Positions 16,262 to 24,525 of a stretch of 60,147 bases of DNA are shown in pieces (the stretch's first letter is position 1; each line of letters begins with the position of its first letter). This stretch comes from an uncultured Clostridia bacterium (lineage in GTDB: Bacteria > Bacillota > Clostridia > Christensenellales > Borkfalkiaceae). Made by a program: the position numbers and the translations under genes. The DNA is taken from NCBI GenBank assembly GCA_947630605.1, contig CANRIO010000003.1:1-60147 (forward strand), given 5' to 3'. The notes under the pieces were generated by a model, which saw only the letters and a program-made list of their open reading frames with translations, did not search any database and was not told the origin of the DNA.

Positions 16262-19200
16262 TCAGCTTCGGAAATATTTGACCGCGCTTTCGAAGAGTTT
16301 CATGTTGAAAGCCGCCCCGATGTTGCGATACAGCCCGCCGAAGGAGACGGAGGAGCGGCCGAGACGGCCGAAGACCCTTCCGTCCGGAGAGAGGAGGCCC
16401 TCGACGGCGAGCGGGTTGGCAAAACTTCCCTCAAAGCCTCGGGCGGCGTTGCCCTCCCGATCGACGAACTGCGTCATGATCTGCCCGCTTTCCGCAAGTT
16501 TTTTTGCAACATTTGAGGGGCAGACGAGCCCGCCCGCGCCGCAGACGGGGATGCGGAACACATCGCCCGCATTCACCCCCGCAAGCCACGGGGAATCGGC
16601 GGAGGAAACGCGCACGCGCGCGATGCGATAGGCACTTTCCCCCGAGACGAACTTGGGCGCATCCTCTTCGGGAGGAGCAGGAGTGCCGTTCGGCAAGAGA
16701 CCGAGGCGCAGAAGGACGCCCATCCCGACGCCCTCGCCGCCGACAAGGCCCTCGCCGCTTCCGAGAAGCTCCGAAATGGCCGCAAACACCTCCTCATCCT
16801 GCATGAATTTTGCGATAAATTTGCTCAGACCGCAGACATGGTCCCCCTCGATGCCGTCCGCAAAGTATAAAATTCGGCTCTCGCGGATGCGTGCGGCAAG
16901 AAGGGACCGCTGCGCTTTCACCTCCTCGACGCCCCCTTCCGTGAGGGGGAAGCGTTCCACTTCGGCGCCCGTCCTCTCAAATGCCCGCGCGCTGTCCTCC
17001 GCGCCGTTCATCCCGCAAGCGACGGGCAGAAGAACGCGCGGCCTTTGGGTAGGAACGGCAACACTATAGTTGTTCTTTTTGAAATTTGTGACGTTTTCCG
17101 TCTCGCCTTCGGCGGCCCTGCGATCGGCCTCGGAAGGCGAACTTGTCCCGTCGGCGAGCCCTTTTAGCACGACGAGCGGCACGAGGTCGAGCCCGCGCGC
17201 GACCGTCTCCGAAAGGGTGGTGCGGCCGATCTCCTCCCCCACCTCCGTCTCGTCGTTGAGCTCGAGGATGAAGGCACCGTATTTAGGGGTAAAGACGCTC
17301 TCCGTGCGTACCATGTCCGAGAAGCGGAAGCCGATTTCATTGCCGAGACAGCAATTCAGCACCCCTTCCGCGATACCGCCGCTGCCGAGCGCATAGGCCG
17401 CGAGAACCTTGTCTACCCGCATGAGCGCGGTGACGATCTTGCAATTTTTGATGAGGGAATGGGGAATCGGCAGGCCGTCCTCGTCGCAGACGGGCGCAAG
17501 CAGGACGACCCTGTGCGACGCTCCCTTGAATTCGGGCGAGGAGACATCCCTCTCCGCCCCCTCCGCGGCCGCAACGGAGAGAAACGCCCCTTCCTCCCCC
17601 TCCGAAAAGAGAGCCTGCACGCAGCCTTTCGCGGGAATGCCGAGGTCGATCGCCGCCTTGCACGCGCCGAGCTCGGCCGCATACATCCCCTTAAATAGCC
17701 CGTTGTCGCGGGGAAGACAGGCCCTCGCATGAAGGCGGATATCTTCAAAGTCCGCCCCCGCCGCGATGAGCTTCGTAACGCTCTCGACCGCGGCAAAATA
17801 GGCCGCATGGAAGGGACTTCCCGCATGGAACTCTCCGCTCCGGGCGAGGTAGAGCGCTTCGCCCTCCCCCGTGCGGAATGCGGCAGCCTGCGGCGGCGTT
17901 GCGCTCATTTTTCCGCCGAAGGGAGCGAGCAGGGCATGCCCGCCGACGGCGAAGTCATACTTGGAAGAAAGGGTGCGCTGCAAGCGGAACCGCTTCTCTC
18001 CCGCGAGTGCGCGCATCCCCGCCGCGAAGTCGGTGGGAAGAACGCGTTCGGGAAGGCTCGGCTCCCCCGAAGGGATGGAAATGCTTCTTTCGGCACCGCC
18101 GCTCTTGAGGAAGGCGTGCGAGACGCTCGCGGCGATCTTCCCCGAAATACGCATTACAAGACGGGGGATCTCGGTGACCGTGGCGACAACGGCGGCCCTT
18201 AGCCCCGCCTCCTCGGCACGGGCAAGAAGGCCTTCCGCCTCCCGCGAACTTGTAAGAACTGCCGCCCCCCGCTGCTGGGCAAAGAGAGATGCGGCGGCAT
18301 CTTTTTGATAGAATGTAAGGACGGCGTCCACGTCCAAATCGACGCCGTCGGCAAGATCGGAGGCGGTGACGGCGACCCCTTTCCAAAGACGGGATGCCTC
18401 CTTCAGGGTGCCCGCGCTCCTCTCTTCGCGCAGAAGACGGCGGAGCGTTTCCCCAAATTCATCCTCATCGACAAGGAGGATCTTGTCGCCCGGGACGGCC
18501 GCGGCCGCGCCCTCCTCTTGCTCCCTCGCAAGATAGAGGTCGAAACTTCTGTCATGCTTGCCGCCGCCAAGGACGGTGACGCCGCCCATCGCGATCCCGG
18601 CCTCGAAGAGGCGTTTCCCCTCCCGCTCGGCAGAAAGTTCGCGCGCCTTGTTTTTTGCGGGGTCATCCCCCGTCTCCCCCGCGGCCAGCATCTTCATCGC
18701 CCCGAAGGGAGTGGAGAAGAGCGGATCCGTATAGGAAAGGGCAAACCCGTCGCTCTTCTTTTCGCCCTCTTCCCCCTTTTCGGCGCGACCTTCCGCCAGC
18801 CGTTCGGGAAGATCGGAAAGGGAAAGCAGGGTCATGGGGCCCTCTTCGCCGAGCTCCTCCCGGGCAAGCGCGCACGCTTCTTCGGCGCGGCCGAGAAGGC
18901 CCTCTTTGGCCCCCTCGATCGGGGAGGAGAGCGCAAAGGGCGTGTGGCGGTAGAATTCGTCGAAAAAGCGCAGTTCCGTCTCCGTCGGGTCGCGGTATTC
19001 CGACTTGAAATACTCCTGCACGCAGACAAGCTCGGGGGCACCCATGTCGAAGGCAAATTGCTCTTTGAGCGCTTCGAGGCCACCCATGTCCAAATCACGG
19101 AAGCCTGCAAGAGGCTCGGAGCCCAATGCGGACATGGGTACCTCCTTTGTTTGAGGAGCAAGGAGGGAGAGGCTTGCCTCGCGCATGTTTTGCCCCGAAA

Positions 19201-19582
19201 GGACGAAGCGCTTGATGGCGGAAAGCTCCTCCTCCGAGATCTCCCCGTAGAGCGCGTAGAGCTTGGCAAAACGCACCTTTTCCCCGCTTCCGCCAAAATA
19301 TGACTGCTTAAAGCGAAGGAGTGCGGCTCCCTCGTCCGTGAAAAGCGGCTCCGCGGCGAACACCCTCGCTCCGGCAAGATCGGCATGCACCTTAAAAGTC
19401 GCCGTACTGTCCGAGAAAAGCTCTGCGGCCTGAAAGACTTCCTCGCTCTCGATGTCGTAGCGATAGAGGATGCGGACGCTCTTCACCGAGGCGATCTTGA
19501 GCACGGAGAGAATGTCTCTATGGAGCGACTCCGCTTCGCGGTCGCACAGTTGTTTTTTCTCTGCATAAAATCGGCGTATCAT
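16262..19582 (-). CDS. Catalytically degenerate PurL-like protein (FGAM synthetase paralogue)
   Basis: An intact 1106-residue frame with the whole layout of single-chain phosphoribosylformylglycinamidine synthase (PurL, usually 1200 or more residues), recognised from FRDLDMGGLEALKEQF, VQEYFKSEYRDPTETEL, VVATVTEIPRLVMRISGK, LLAPFGGKMSATPPQAA and GQIMTQFVDREGN...EGLLSPDGRVFG. Yet every active-site motif I look for is altered: SDHCRHTTF is YRHTPF (211-216), FKNETHNHPTEI is not present, GIPAIGGKDSMSGT is GIPAKGCVQALFSE, the glutaminase GxCNGFQ is GVGMGV (951-956), and the HGEGR of the catalytic His/Glu is CGAGGL (1014-1019). An automatic label of PurL would therefore mislead. It probably is a pseudoenzyme with another binding or regulatory role; a relic is less likely because the frame is intact. 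It has GGGGAGG before the ATG and its own promoter with a palindrome. Confidence 0.8.
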   Translation of the reverse strand: MIRRFYAEKKQLCDREAESLHRDILSVLKIASVKSVRILYRYDIESEEVFQAAELFSDSTATFKVHADLAGARVFAAEPLFTDEGAALLRFKQSYFGGSGEKVRFAKLYALYGEISEEELSAIKRFVLSGQNMREASLSLLAPQTKEVPMSALGSEPLAGFRDLDMGGLEALKEQFAFDMGAPELVCVQEYFKSEYRDPTETELRFFDEFYRHTPFALSSPIEGAKEGLLGRAEEACALAREELGEEGPMTLLSLSDLPERLAEGRAEKGEEGEKKSDGFALSYTDPLFSTPFGAMKMLAAGETGDDPAKNKARELSAEREGKRLFEAGIAMGGVTVLGGGKHDRSFDLYLAREQEEGAAAAVPGDKILLVDEDEFGETLRRLLREERSAGTLKEASRLWKGVAVTASDLADGVDLDVDAVLTFYQKDAAASLFAQQRGAAVLTSSREAEGLLARAEEAGLRAAVVATVTEIPRLVMRISGKIAASVSHAFLKSGGAERSISIPSGEPSLPERVLPTDFAAGMRALAGEKRFRLQRTLSSKYDFAVGGHALLAPFGGKMSATPPQAAAFRTGEGEALYLARSGEFHAGSPFHAAYFAAVESVTKLIAAGADFEDIRLHARACLPRDNGLFKGMYAAELGACKAAIDLGIPAKGCVQALFSEGEEGAFLSVAAAEGAERDVSSPEFKGASHRVVLLAPVCDEDGLPIPHSLIKNCKIVTALMRVDKVLAAYALGSGGIAEGVLNCCLGNEIGFRFSDMVRTESVFTPKYGAFILELNDETEVGEEIGRTTLSETVARGLDLVPLVVLKGLADGTSSPSEADRRAAEGETENVTNFKKNNYSVAVPTQRPRVLLPVACGMNGAEDSARAFERTGAEVERFPLTEGGVEEVKAQRSLLAARIRESRILYFADGIEGDHVCGLSKFIAKFMQDEEVFAAISELLGSGEGLVGGEGVGMGVLLRLGLLPNGTPAPPEEDAPKFVSGESAYRIARVRVSSADSPWLAGVNAGDVFRIPVCGAGGLVCPSNVAKKLAESGQIMTQFVDREGNAARGFEGSFANPLAVEGLLSPDGRVFGRLGRSSVSFGGLYRNIGAAFNMKLFESAVKYFRS

Positions 19583-19635
19583 GAGTTCCTCCCCGGGTGC
19601 AAGCGTCCCAAATCCGACAAATGAATTTCAACCAT

Positions 19636-19674
19636 ATTATAATATAAAAGCAGGTTGACCGTCAAGCAACCTGC
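19636..19674 (-). promoter_or_regulatory. Promoter and operator-like palindrome of the PurL-like gene
   Basis: Minus strand: TTGACG (19660-19665), 18 nt, TATAAT (19636-19641). The -35 box sits inside a perfect inverted repeat, GCAGGTTG (19650-19657), nine-base spacer, CAACCTGC (19667-19674). The place suggests a repressor site. It does not resemble the Firmicutes PurR box. Confidence 0.65.
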
Positions 19675-19705
19675 AAATTTTTTATGATGAAGAATGAAAA
19701 AGGAA

Positions 19706-19742
19706 TTAGGGGTTAGGGGGTTAGGGAATTGGGGTTAGGGGT
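19706..19742 (+). repeat. Short tandem TTAGGGG-type repeat
   Basis: TTAGGGGTTAGGGGGTTAGG, GAATTGG, GGTTAGGGGTT: imperfect 7-8 bp tandem units of the type (G)GTTAGGG. It is G-rich on the plus strand and so could form a quadruplex; no function is evident. Confidence 0.6.
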
Positions 19743-19756
19743 TCGCGTCATTCTGA

Positions 19757-19825
19757 GGCGATAACGCCAATAAGGCTTTCCGCAAAAGCCCCTCCCCGAA
19801 GAATCCCGAAGTACGAAGTCCGAGT
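19757..19825 (+). repeat. Module C repeat, copy 3 (shortened)
   Basis: AATAAGGCTTTCC, AAGCCCCTCCCCGAAGAATC and CCGAAGTACGAAGTCCG. The GGCACGAG half of the module is missing. Confidence 0.6.
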
Positions 19826-19835
19826 GTTTCTAATT

Positions 19836-19912
19836 CGTCATGCTGAACGTAGTTGAAGCATCACCGCATTATAAAAAAAAGGTGATGTTTCGACAAGCTC
19901 AACATGACGATA
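19836..19912. repeat. Inverted pair of module A repeats
   Basis: TCGTCATGCTGAACGTAGTT-GAAGCATCACC (inverse copy, 19836-19865) followed after a short A-rich stretch by GGTGATGTTTCGACAAGCTC-AACATGACG (direct copy, 19881-19912). The two face each other and could fold into a long hairpin. Confidence 0.65.
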
Positions 19913-19958
19913 TTTAGAATGCGATACTGTTTATCAAGGTCCTTGTTTTCATCCTCGG

Positions 19959-20020
19959 GATGCTTCGAGGAATTTCTCACGTGGACTGCGTAATCACTTG
20001 GTCGACTCAGCATGACGCGG
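19959..20020 (+). repeat. Module A repeat, long form
   Basis: GATGCTTCGAGGAATTTCTC, ACGTGGACTGCGTAATCAC, TTGGTCGACTCAGCATGACGC. It is nearly identical to 6510-6570 including the upstream GTTTATCAA and CATCCTCGG. Confidence 0.75.
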
Positions 20021-20021
20021 T

Positions 20022-20170
20022 TTACCCCGCCCTCATTCCGAGCGAAGCGAGGGAATCCCTACGTAAGCGATAAGGCTTCATGGGTTTGTAGGGGATCTCC
20101 TCCGCCGCGATAGATGCGTACTTCGCCTTCGGCTCGTGCGCCACTATCGTGTCGTCGAGATGAGGAAAAA
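20022..20170 (+). repeat. Module B repeat, copy 3
   Basis: CCTCATTCCGAGCGAAGCGA, GGGAATCCCTACG, GGGTTTGTAGGGGATCTCCT, then an extended CGCGATAG...CTATCGTG stem and GTCGTCGAGATGAGGAAAAA. Confidence 0.75.
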
Positions 20171-20188
20171 GGGCATGGCGCATTCACC

Positions 20189-21091
20189 TCATCTCTGGTT
20201 GAATTTTTTGCGGACGAACCAGTCGGTGACGCGCTCGGGGAGCATCTTATTCACATAGCGGAGGAAGTTGTACTTCCCGTTGACCGAGGAGACGGGGGGC
20301 GGGTTGCGCTTTGCGGAGAGCTTCAAAACGGCCTCCGCGACGAGCGAGGGGCTCATCCCCCCCTGTTCCATGTTGGCGAGTGCGGCCGAGGCCTTCTTCA
20401 CCGAGGGGGAATAGCCGAGGCTCTCCTCCTCGCCGTACACCCTCCTGTTATAGGTAAAGTCCGTTGCCGTGCCCGCGGGAAGGAGCGCGCTCACCCGCAC
20501 ACCGTAGGGGCGGAGCTCCATATCCGCCTCGCGTGCGAGCATCGAAAGGGCGGCCTTGGAGGAGGAATAGAAGCTATCGTAGGGAATGGGCATGTCGCCG
20601 CCAAGTGAGCCGACGAGGATCGCCCTTCCCCCTCTCCTCTTCAAAAAGGGCGCCGCCGCGCGGAGGGCCTCCACCGCGCCGAAGTAGTTGACCTCAAAGA
20701 GATACCGATAGTCCCCGCTCTTGGCGTACTCGATGGGTGCGGTCATGGAAAAGCCCGCCGAGTAGACAAAGAGGTCGATGGCCCCGGCCTCGTCGCCCGC
20801 GCTCTTCACGGCCTGCGCGATCTCCCCCTCGAGGGCGGCATCTGCGGAAAAGCTCTTGATACGGTCCCCCTTGAAGGGCGTGCGCGAAACGTTGTAGACG
20901 CGGTACCCCTTCGAGAGCAGCCGAAGGGCGGTCTCCCGCCCGATCCCCGAGGAGCCGCCGACGACAACTGCAGTGCGTCTTGCGGACATGGTATGCTCGT
21001 AATGCGTCGAGGCAGGTTTTTCTTCCTGTTTTTTCTCCGCCGTTTTTTTCTTCTCCTCTTCATCGAGAGGCAAATTCTTTTCCTGTTTCAT
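20189..21091 (-). CDS. Short-chain dehydrogenase/reductase
   Basis: A 300-residue classical SDR, an NAD(P)-dependent oxidoreductase of unknown substrate. The dinucleotide motif GGSSGIGR is at 45-52, catalytic S162 lies in LVGSLGG and Y175-x3-K179 in YSSSK; the usual NAG is SAG (111-113). An unusual Lys/Glu-rich 35-residue leader (EEEKKKTAEKKQEEK) precedes the Rossmann fold; a second possible ATG at its end has no ribosome binding site, while AAGAGG lies about twelve bases before the first, so the long form is preferred with moderate confidence. It is divergent from the deacetylase gene, 105 bp apart. Confidence 0.85.
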   Translation of the reverse strand: MKQEKNLPLDEEEKKKTAEKKQEEKPASTHYEHTMSARRTAVVVGGSSGIGRETALRLLSKGYRVYNVSRTPFKGDRIKSFSADAALEGEIAQAVKSAGDEAGAIDLFVYSAGFSMTAPIEYAKSGDYRYLFEVNYFGAVEALRAAAPFLKRRGGRAILVGSLGGDMPIPYDSFYSSSKAALSMLAREADMELRPYGVRVSALLPAGTATDFTYNRRVYGEEESLGYSPSVKKASAALANMEQGGMSPSLVAEAVLKLSAKRNPPPVSSVNGKYNFLRYVNKMLPERVTDWFVRKKFNQR

Positions 21092-21196
21092 GCCATGAGT
21101 ATGCCTCTTGCGCCCAATAAGTATGCGCGCGCCGCCCCATCAATTTTCGGGACGGCAAGACCTCATAATCGGCGAAATTCGGCGCAAACTTCTGAT

Positions 21197-21880
21197 ATGC
21201 AGAAACGAAACGGATATTTCATCCTGGCGGCGTTTGCCATTATCCTCATGCTGCTCGCGCACTTCAGCGGGCGGATGGCGGCCGCCGCTCCCGCCTTCAC
21301 CTTTGCGAGCGAGGCGCGGGAGGTCTATCTCACCTTCGACGACGGCCCCAGCACCGTCGTGACGGGGGAGATCCTCGACACCCTCAAAGAAGAGAACGTG
21401 AAGGCGACCTTCTTCCTCGTGGGCGAGAGGATCGACGGGCGGGAGGAGGTCGTAAGACGGATGGCAAGAGAAGGTCACACCATCGGCGTCCATTCCATGA
21501 CGCACCGCTACGATAAAATTTACTCCTCGGCGGAAGCCCTTGTGGAGGACGTGAAGAAATGTGCCGCGCGCATCGAGAAGGTCACAGGCGTTGCGCCGAA
21601 GGTATACCGCTTCCCCGGCGGAGGGAGGCATGCGCGGGAGGAGAAGCTCCTCGAAGAGATGGGGTACCGCATCATATGGTGGAATGCGGTCAACGGCGAT
21701 TCGGAGATCGCGCATGCGGATGCGGAGACGCTCGCAAAGACCGCCCTTTCGACGAGTGCGGGAAAGGGGCAGGTCGTCCTCCTCATGCACGACCGCGTCG
21801 ACTGCACCGAGACGGCGAAGGCCCTGCCCGCCATCATCGCTGCCTTTCGCGAAGAGGGGTGCGTCTTTCGTACCTTCTGA
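21197..21880 (+). CDS. Polysaccharide deacetylase (NodB domain), membrane-anchored
   Basis: A 227-residue carbohydrate esterase 4 family protein that removes N-acetyl groups from a cell-wall or surface glycan outside the cell. Residues 7-24 form an uncleaved signal/anchor helix; the NodB motifs are TFDDGPS (46-52), HSMTH (99-103, the metal-binding HxxxH) and RFPGG (about 137-141), with WWNAVNGDS and LLMHD near the end. A longer frame opens at 20993, but the ATG at 21197 begins the signal-like segment; its ribosome binding site is weak. The last 47 bp overlap the convergent P-type ATPase gene. Confidence 0.88.
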   Translation: MQKRNGYFILAAFAIILMLLAHFSGRMAAAAPAFTFASEAREVYLTFDDGPSTVVTGEILDTLKEENVKATFFLVGERIDGREEVVRRMAREGHTIGVHSMTHRYDKIYSSAEALVEDVKKCAARIEKVTGVAPKVYRFPGGGRHAREEKLLEEMGYRIIWWNAVNGDSEIAHADAETLAKTALSTSAGKGQVVLLMHDRVDCTETAKALPAIIAAFREEGCVFRTF

Positions 21881-24443
21881 CCCCTTTCCCCCTCCCGTTT
21901 GCCCCCTCGAAGGTCCGATAGAGGACGCCGATGGGAAGGATGGCAAAGGAGAGCCCGAGCGAGACCACCCATTCCTTCAAAGAGAGTGCGGAGAGGTCGA
22001 AGAGCGAGCGGACGGGCGGGATGACGACGAGGAGGACGGAGAGAAGCATTCCGATCCCCACCGTGAGATAAAGCGTCTTGTTGGAGAAGAGTTTTTGGCG
22101 GGCGAGGCCGTCCTCCCTTCTCACATTGAAGGCGTGCAGGAGCTCCAGCCCCGAGAGGGTGACGAACGCCATCGTGCTCGCGACGCCGTTCCCCCACGCC
22201 CTGTTTGCGAAGATGAACATCGTGACGAGGATGCAAGTCTGCGCCACGCCGAAAAAGAGAATGCGGAAAAGCGACCTTCGGGAAAAGATCTCCCTGTCCG
22301 AGACGGGGGGACGCAGCATCGCGCCCTCCGTTTTTTCCACGCCCAAGGCGAGGACGGGCAGAGAGTCGGTGATGAGGTTCACCCATAAGAGCTGTGTGGA
22401 GGTGAGGAAATCGTATCTCCACAGAAAGAGGGAGACGATGAGGACGGATAAAACCTCCGCGAGGTTGGTCGCAAGGAAGAAGGAGATCGTCTTTTTGATG
22501 TTGAAGAAGACGCTCCGCCCCTCCTCGACCGCCTTCGTCATGGTGGCAAAATCGTCGTCCGCGATGACGACGTCGGCGGCATTTTTCGTGACGTCCGTGC
22601 CCGAACCCATTGCGACGCCGATGTCGGCCGCCCGAAGTGCGGGAGCGTCGTTCACCCCGTCCCCCGTCATGGCGACGACCTCCCCGTCCACCTTCAGGGC
22701 GCGGACGATGCGGGATTTGTGCCCCGGGGAGACGCGCGCATACACGCGCAAAGTCTTTGCCCGCCTTGCAAGCGTCTCCTCGTCCATCCCGTCGAGTTCT
22801 TCCCCCGTGGCGACCTCGGAAATATTTTCGGCAATGCCGAGGCGGGAGGCGATGGCAAACGCCGTCTCGGGGCTGTCCCCCGTGATCATCACCGTCTTGA
22901 CGCCCGCGCCCTTGCATGCGGCGACCGCCTCCTTTGCGCCCTCCTTGGGGGGATCGAGCATGGCGGCAAGGCCGATGAAGGTGAGCCCCTCCTCCTTTGT
23001 GCCTTCCCCATAGGCAAAGCCTAAAACGCGCATGGCATTTTTGGCATATTCGGCGGCCTTCTCTTTGATTTTTGCGCGGCAGACCTCGGACATGGGTACC
23101 TCGCCCGCCGCCGTGCAAAGGTTTTTGCACTTCTTCAGGAGCACATCCGCCCCGCCCTTTACATACAGCCTCTTCCTCCCCTCGCTCTCGGAGAGGACGC
23201 TCATCATCTTGCGCTCGGAGGAAAAGGGCGTGCCGCCGAGGGTGCGGAAAGAAAAGGAGAAATTCTTCCTGTCGGCATACTCGAGAAGGGCGACTTCGGT
23301 GGGATCGCCGAGGTAGCTCCCCGCGCTCCCCTTCACGGTGTGGCAGGCGCGGATACACCGCAAAAGCTCGCTTTTATCCCCCTTTTTCTCTGAGAAATCG
23401 CAGGAGACGCTCTCCACCGTCATGCGGTTTTTGGTGAGGGTGCCCGTCTTGTCCGAACAGATGACGCTACAGCTTCCCAGCGCCTCCACCGCGGAGAGCT
23501 TTCTTATGACGGCATTTCTCCCCGCCATCCGCCGCACACCCATTGCCAAAATGACGGTGACGACCGCCCCCATTCCCTCGGGGATCGCCGCGACCGCGAC
23601 CGCGATCGCCGCCATGAGATTTTGCAAAAGTGAGAGCCGTCTTGCGAACATGCCCCCCACGAAGAGGATGAGGGCGACGAAAAGGACGGAGATCGTGATG
23701 ATCTTGCCGAGCTTTGCGATCGTCTTATCGAGCGGGGAGGGAGAGGTGCGGTCCTCGTGAAGAAGGGCGGCGATCCGCCCCATTTCGGTGTCCATGCCGC
23801 ACCCGACGACGACAAGGCGGGCCCTTCCCATGACGCAGAAAGTGGACATGAAGGCGGTGTTTCTTCGCTCGGAAAGGGCGGCCTTTTGCACGATGCAATC
23901 CTGTTTTTTGACGGGGACGCTCTCGCCCGTGAGGGCGGATTCGTCGCAGCGGAAGTTGTCGCCCGAGAGGATGCGGCAGTCGGCGGGAACGCGGTCCCCC
24001 TCCTCGAGTTCGATGACGTCGCCGACGACGAGCTCCTCCGCGTCGATCTTGATGACTTTCCCGTCGCGGACCACCTTTGCCTCACACTTGGAGAGTTTTT
24101 TGAGCTGTGCAATGGCGGCGTCCGCCCGATATTCCTGCAAAAAGCCCACGACGGCATTGAGAAGGATGACGGCGAGCAGAATGGCGGTGTCGACGAGTTC
24201 CCCCCGGTCCCCCGTGAGAAAGGCGAGGACGCCCGAGAGGATGGCGGCCGCGATGAGGATGAGGGTCATGAGATCCTTGAACTGTTCAAAAAAGAGCATG
24301 AGTTTGCTCTTTTTTTTGCCCTCTTTCAGGACATTTCTGCCGTTTTTTGCGAGGCGGGAGGCGGCCTCGAAGCTGCTGAGCCCCCCCTCCCCGCTCCCGA
24401 CGCGGGAGAGCGTCTCCTCCTTGGATAACATATATTGTTCCAT
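21834..24443 (-). CDS. P-type cation (calcium-type) ATPase
   Basis: An 869-residue P2-type ATPase, probably exporting Ca2+. The actuator TGES is at 172-175, the phosphorylated D331 in SDKTGT, the hinge motifs MITGDSPET and AMTGDGVNDAP follow, and IPEGM (287-291) in helix M4 matches the calcium-pump type PEGL site with one change. Helices M1-M2 lie near 55-100 and six more in the C-terminal quarter. There is no ribosome binding site before the ATG, and the second ATG five codons on is no better. The last 15 codons run through the 3' end of the convergent deacetylase gene, giving an Arg-rich tail. Confidence 0.92.
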   Translation of the reverse strand: MEQYMLSKEETLSRVGSGEGGLSSFEAASRLAKNGRNVLKEGKKKSKLMLFFEQFKDLMTLILIAAAILSGVLAFLTGDRGELVDTAILLAVILLNAVVGFLQEYRADAAIAQLKKLSKCEAKVVRDGKVIKIDAEELVVGDVIELEEGDRVPADCRILSGDNFRCDESALTGESVPVKKQDCIVQKAALSERRNTAFMSTFCVMGRARLVVVGCGMDTEMGRIAALLHEDRTSPSPLDKTIAKLGKIITISVLFVALILFVGGMFARRLSLLQNLMAAIAVAVAAIPEGMGAVVTVILAMGVRRMAGRNAVIRKLSAVEALGSCSVICSDKTGTLTKNRMTVESVSCDFSEKKGDKSELLRCIRACHTVKGSAGSYLGDPTEVALLEYADRKNFSFSFRTLGGTPFSSERKMMSVLSESEGRKRLYVKGGADVLLKKCKNLCTAAGEVPMSEVCRAKIKEKAAEYAKNAMRVLGFAYGEGTKEEGLTFIGLAAMLDPPKEGAKEAVAACKGAGVKTVMITGDSPETAFAIASRLGIAENISEVATGEELDGMDEETLARRAKTLRVYARVSPGHKSRIVRALKVDGEVVAMTGDGVNDAPALRAADIGVAMGSGTDVTKNAADVVIADDDFATMTKAVEEGRSVFFNIKKTISFFLATNLAEVLSVLIVSLFLWRYDFLTSTQLLWVNLITDSLPVLALGVEKTEGAMLRPPVSDREIFSRRSLFRILFFGVAQTCILVTMFIFANRAWGNGVASTMAFVTLSGLELLHAFNVRREDGLARQKLFSNKTLYLTVGIGMLLSVLLVVIPPVRSLFDLSALSLKEWVVSLGLSFAILPIGVLYRTFEGANGRGKGVRRYERRTPLRERQR

Positions 24444-24482
24444 ACTAAGTAGCGTATGAAGGGCGGGCCTTATTTATGATAG

Positions 24483-24523
24483 ATGTGGGCGGGCGGGGAC
24501 CCTCGGTCCCCGCCCGCCCACAT
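24483..24523. terminator. Long perfect hairpin after the metallophosphoesterase gene
   Basis: Nineteen-base arms: ATGTGGGCGGGCGGGGACC (24483-24501), loop CTC, and its exact complement (24505-24523). It starts two bases after the stop codon of the minus-strand phosphoesterase gene and 40 bp upstream of the ATPase gene. There is no good T-run, so its termination strength is uncertain. Confidence 0.7.
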
Positions 24524-24525
24524 GA

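Larger units (their letters stand above)
19583..20188. other. Intergenic repeat cluster 4
   Basis: About 600 bp without genes. After the PurL-like promoter come a short run of GGGGTTAGGG-like direct repeats (about 19706-19742), a shortened module C (19757-19825), an inverse module A (19836-19865), module A short and long forms (19883-19912 and 19959-20020), and module B (20022-20170), which ends at the 3' end of the dehydrogenase gene. Confidence 0.6.

Noticed and set aside
16262-19582. Calling this gene a functional purL
   Set aside because: The catalytic motifs of both the synthetase and glutaminase parts are replaced, so only a PurL-like label is supported.
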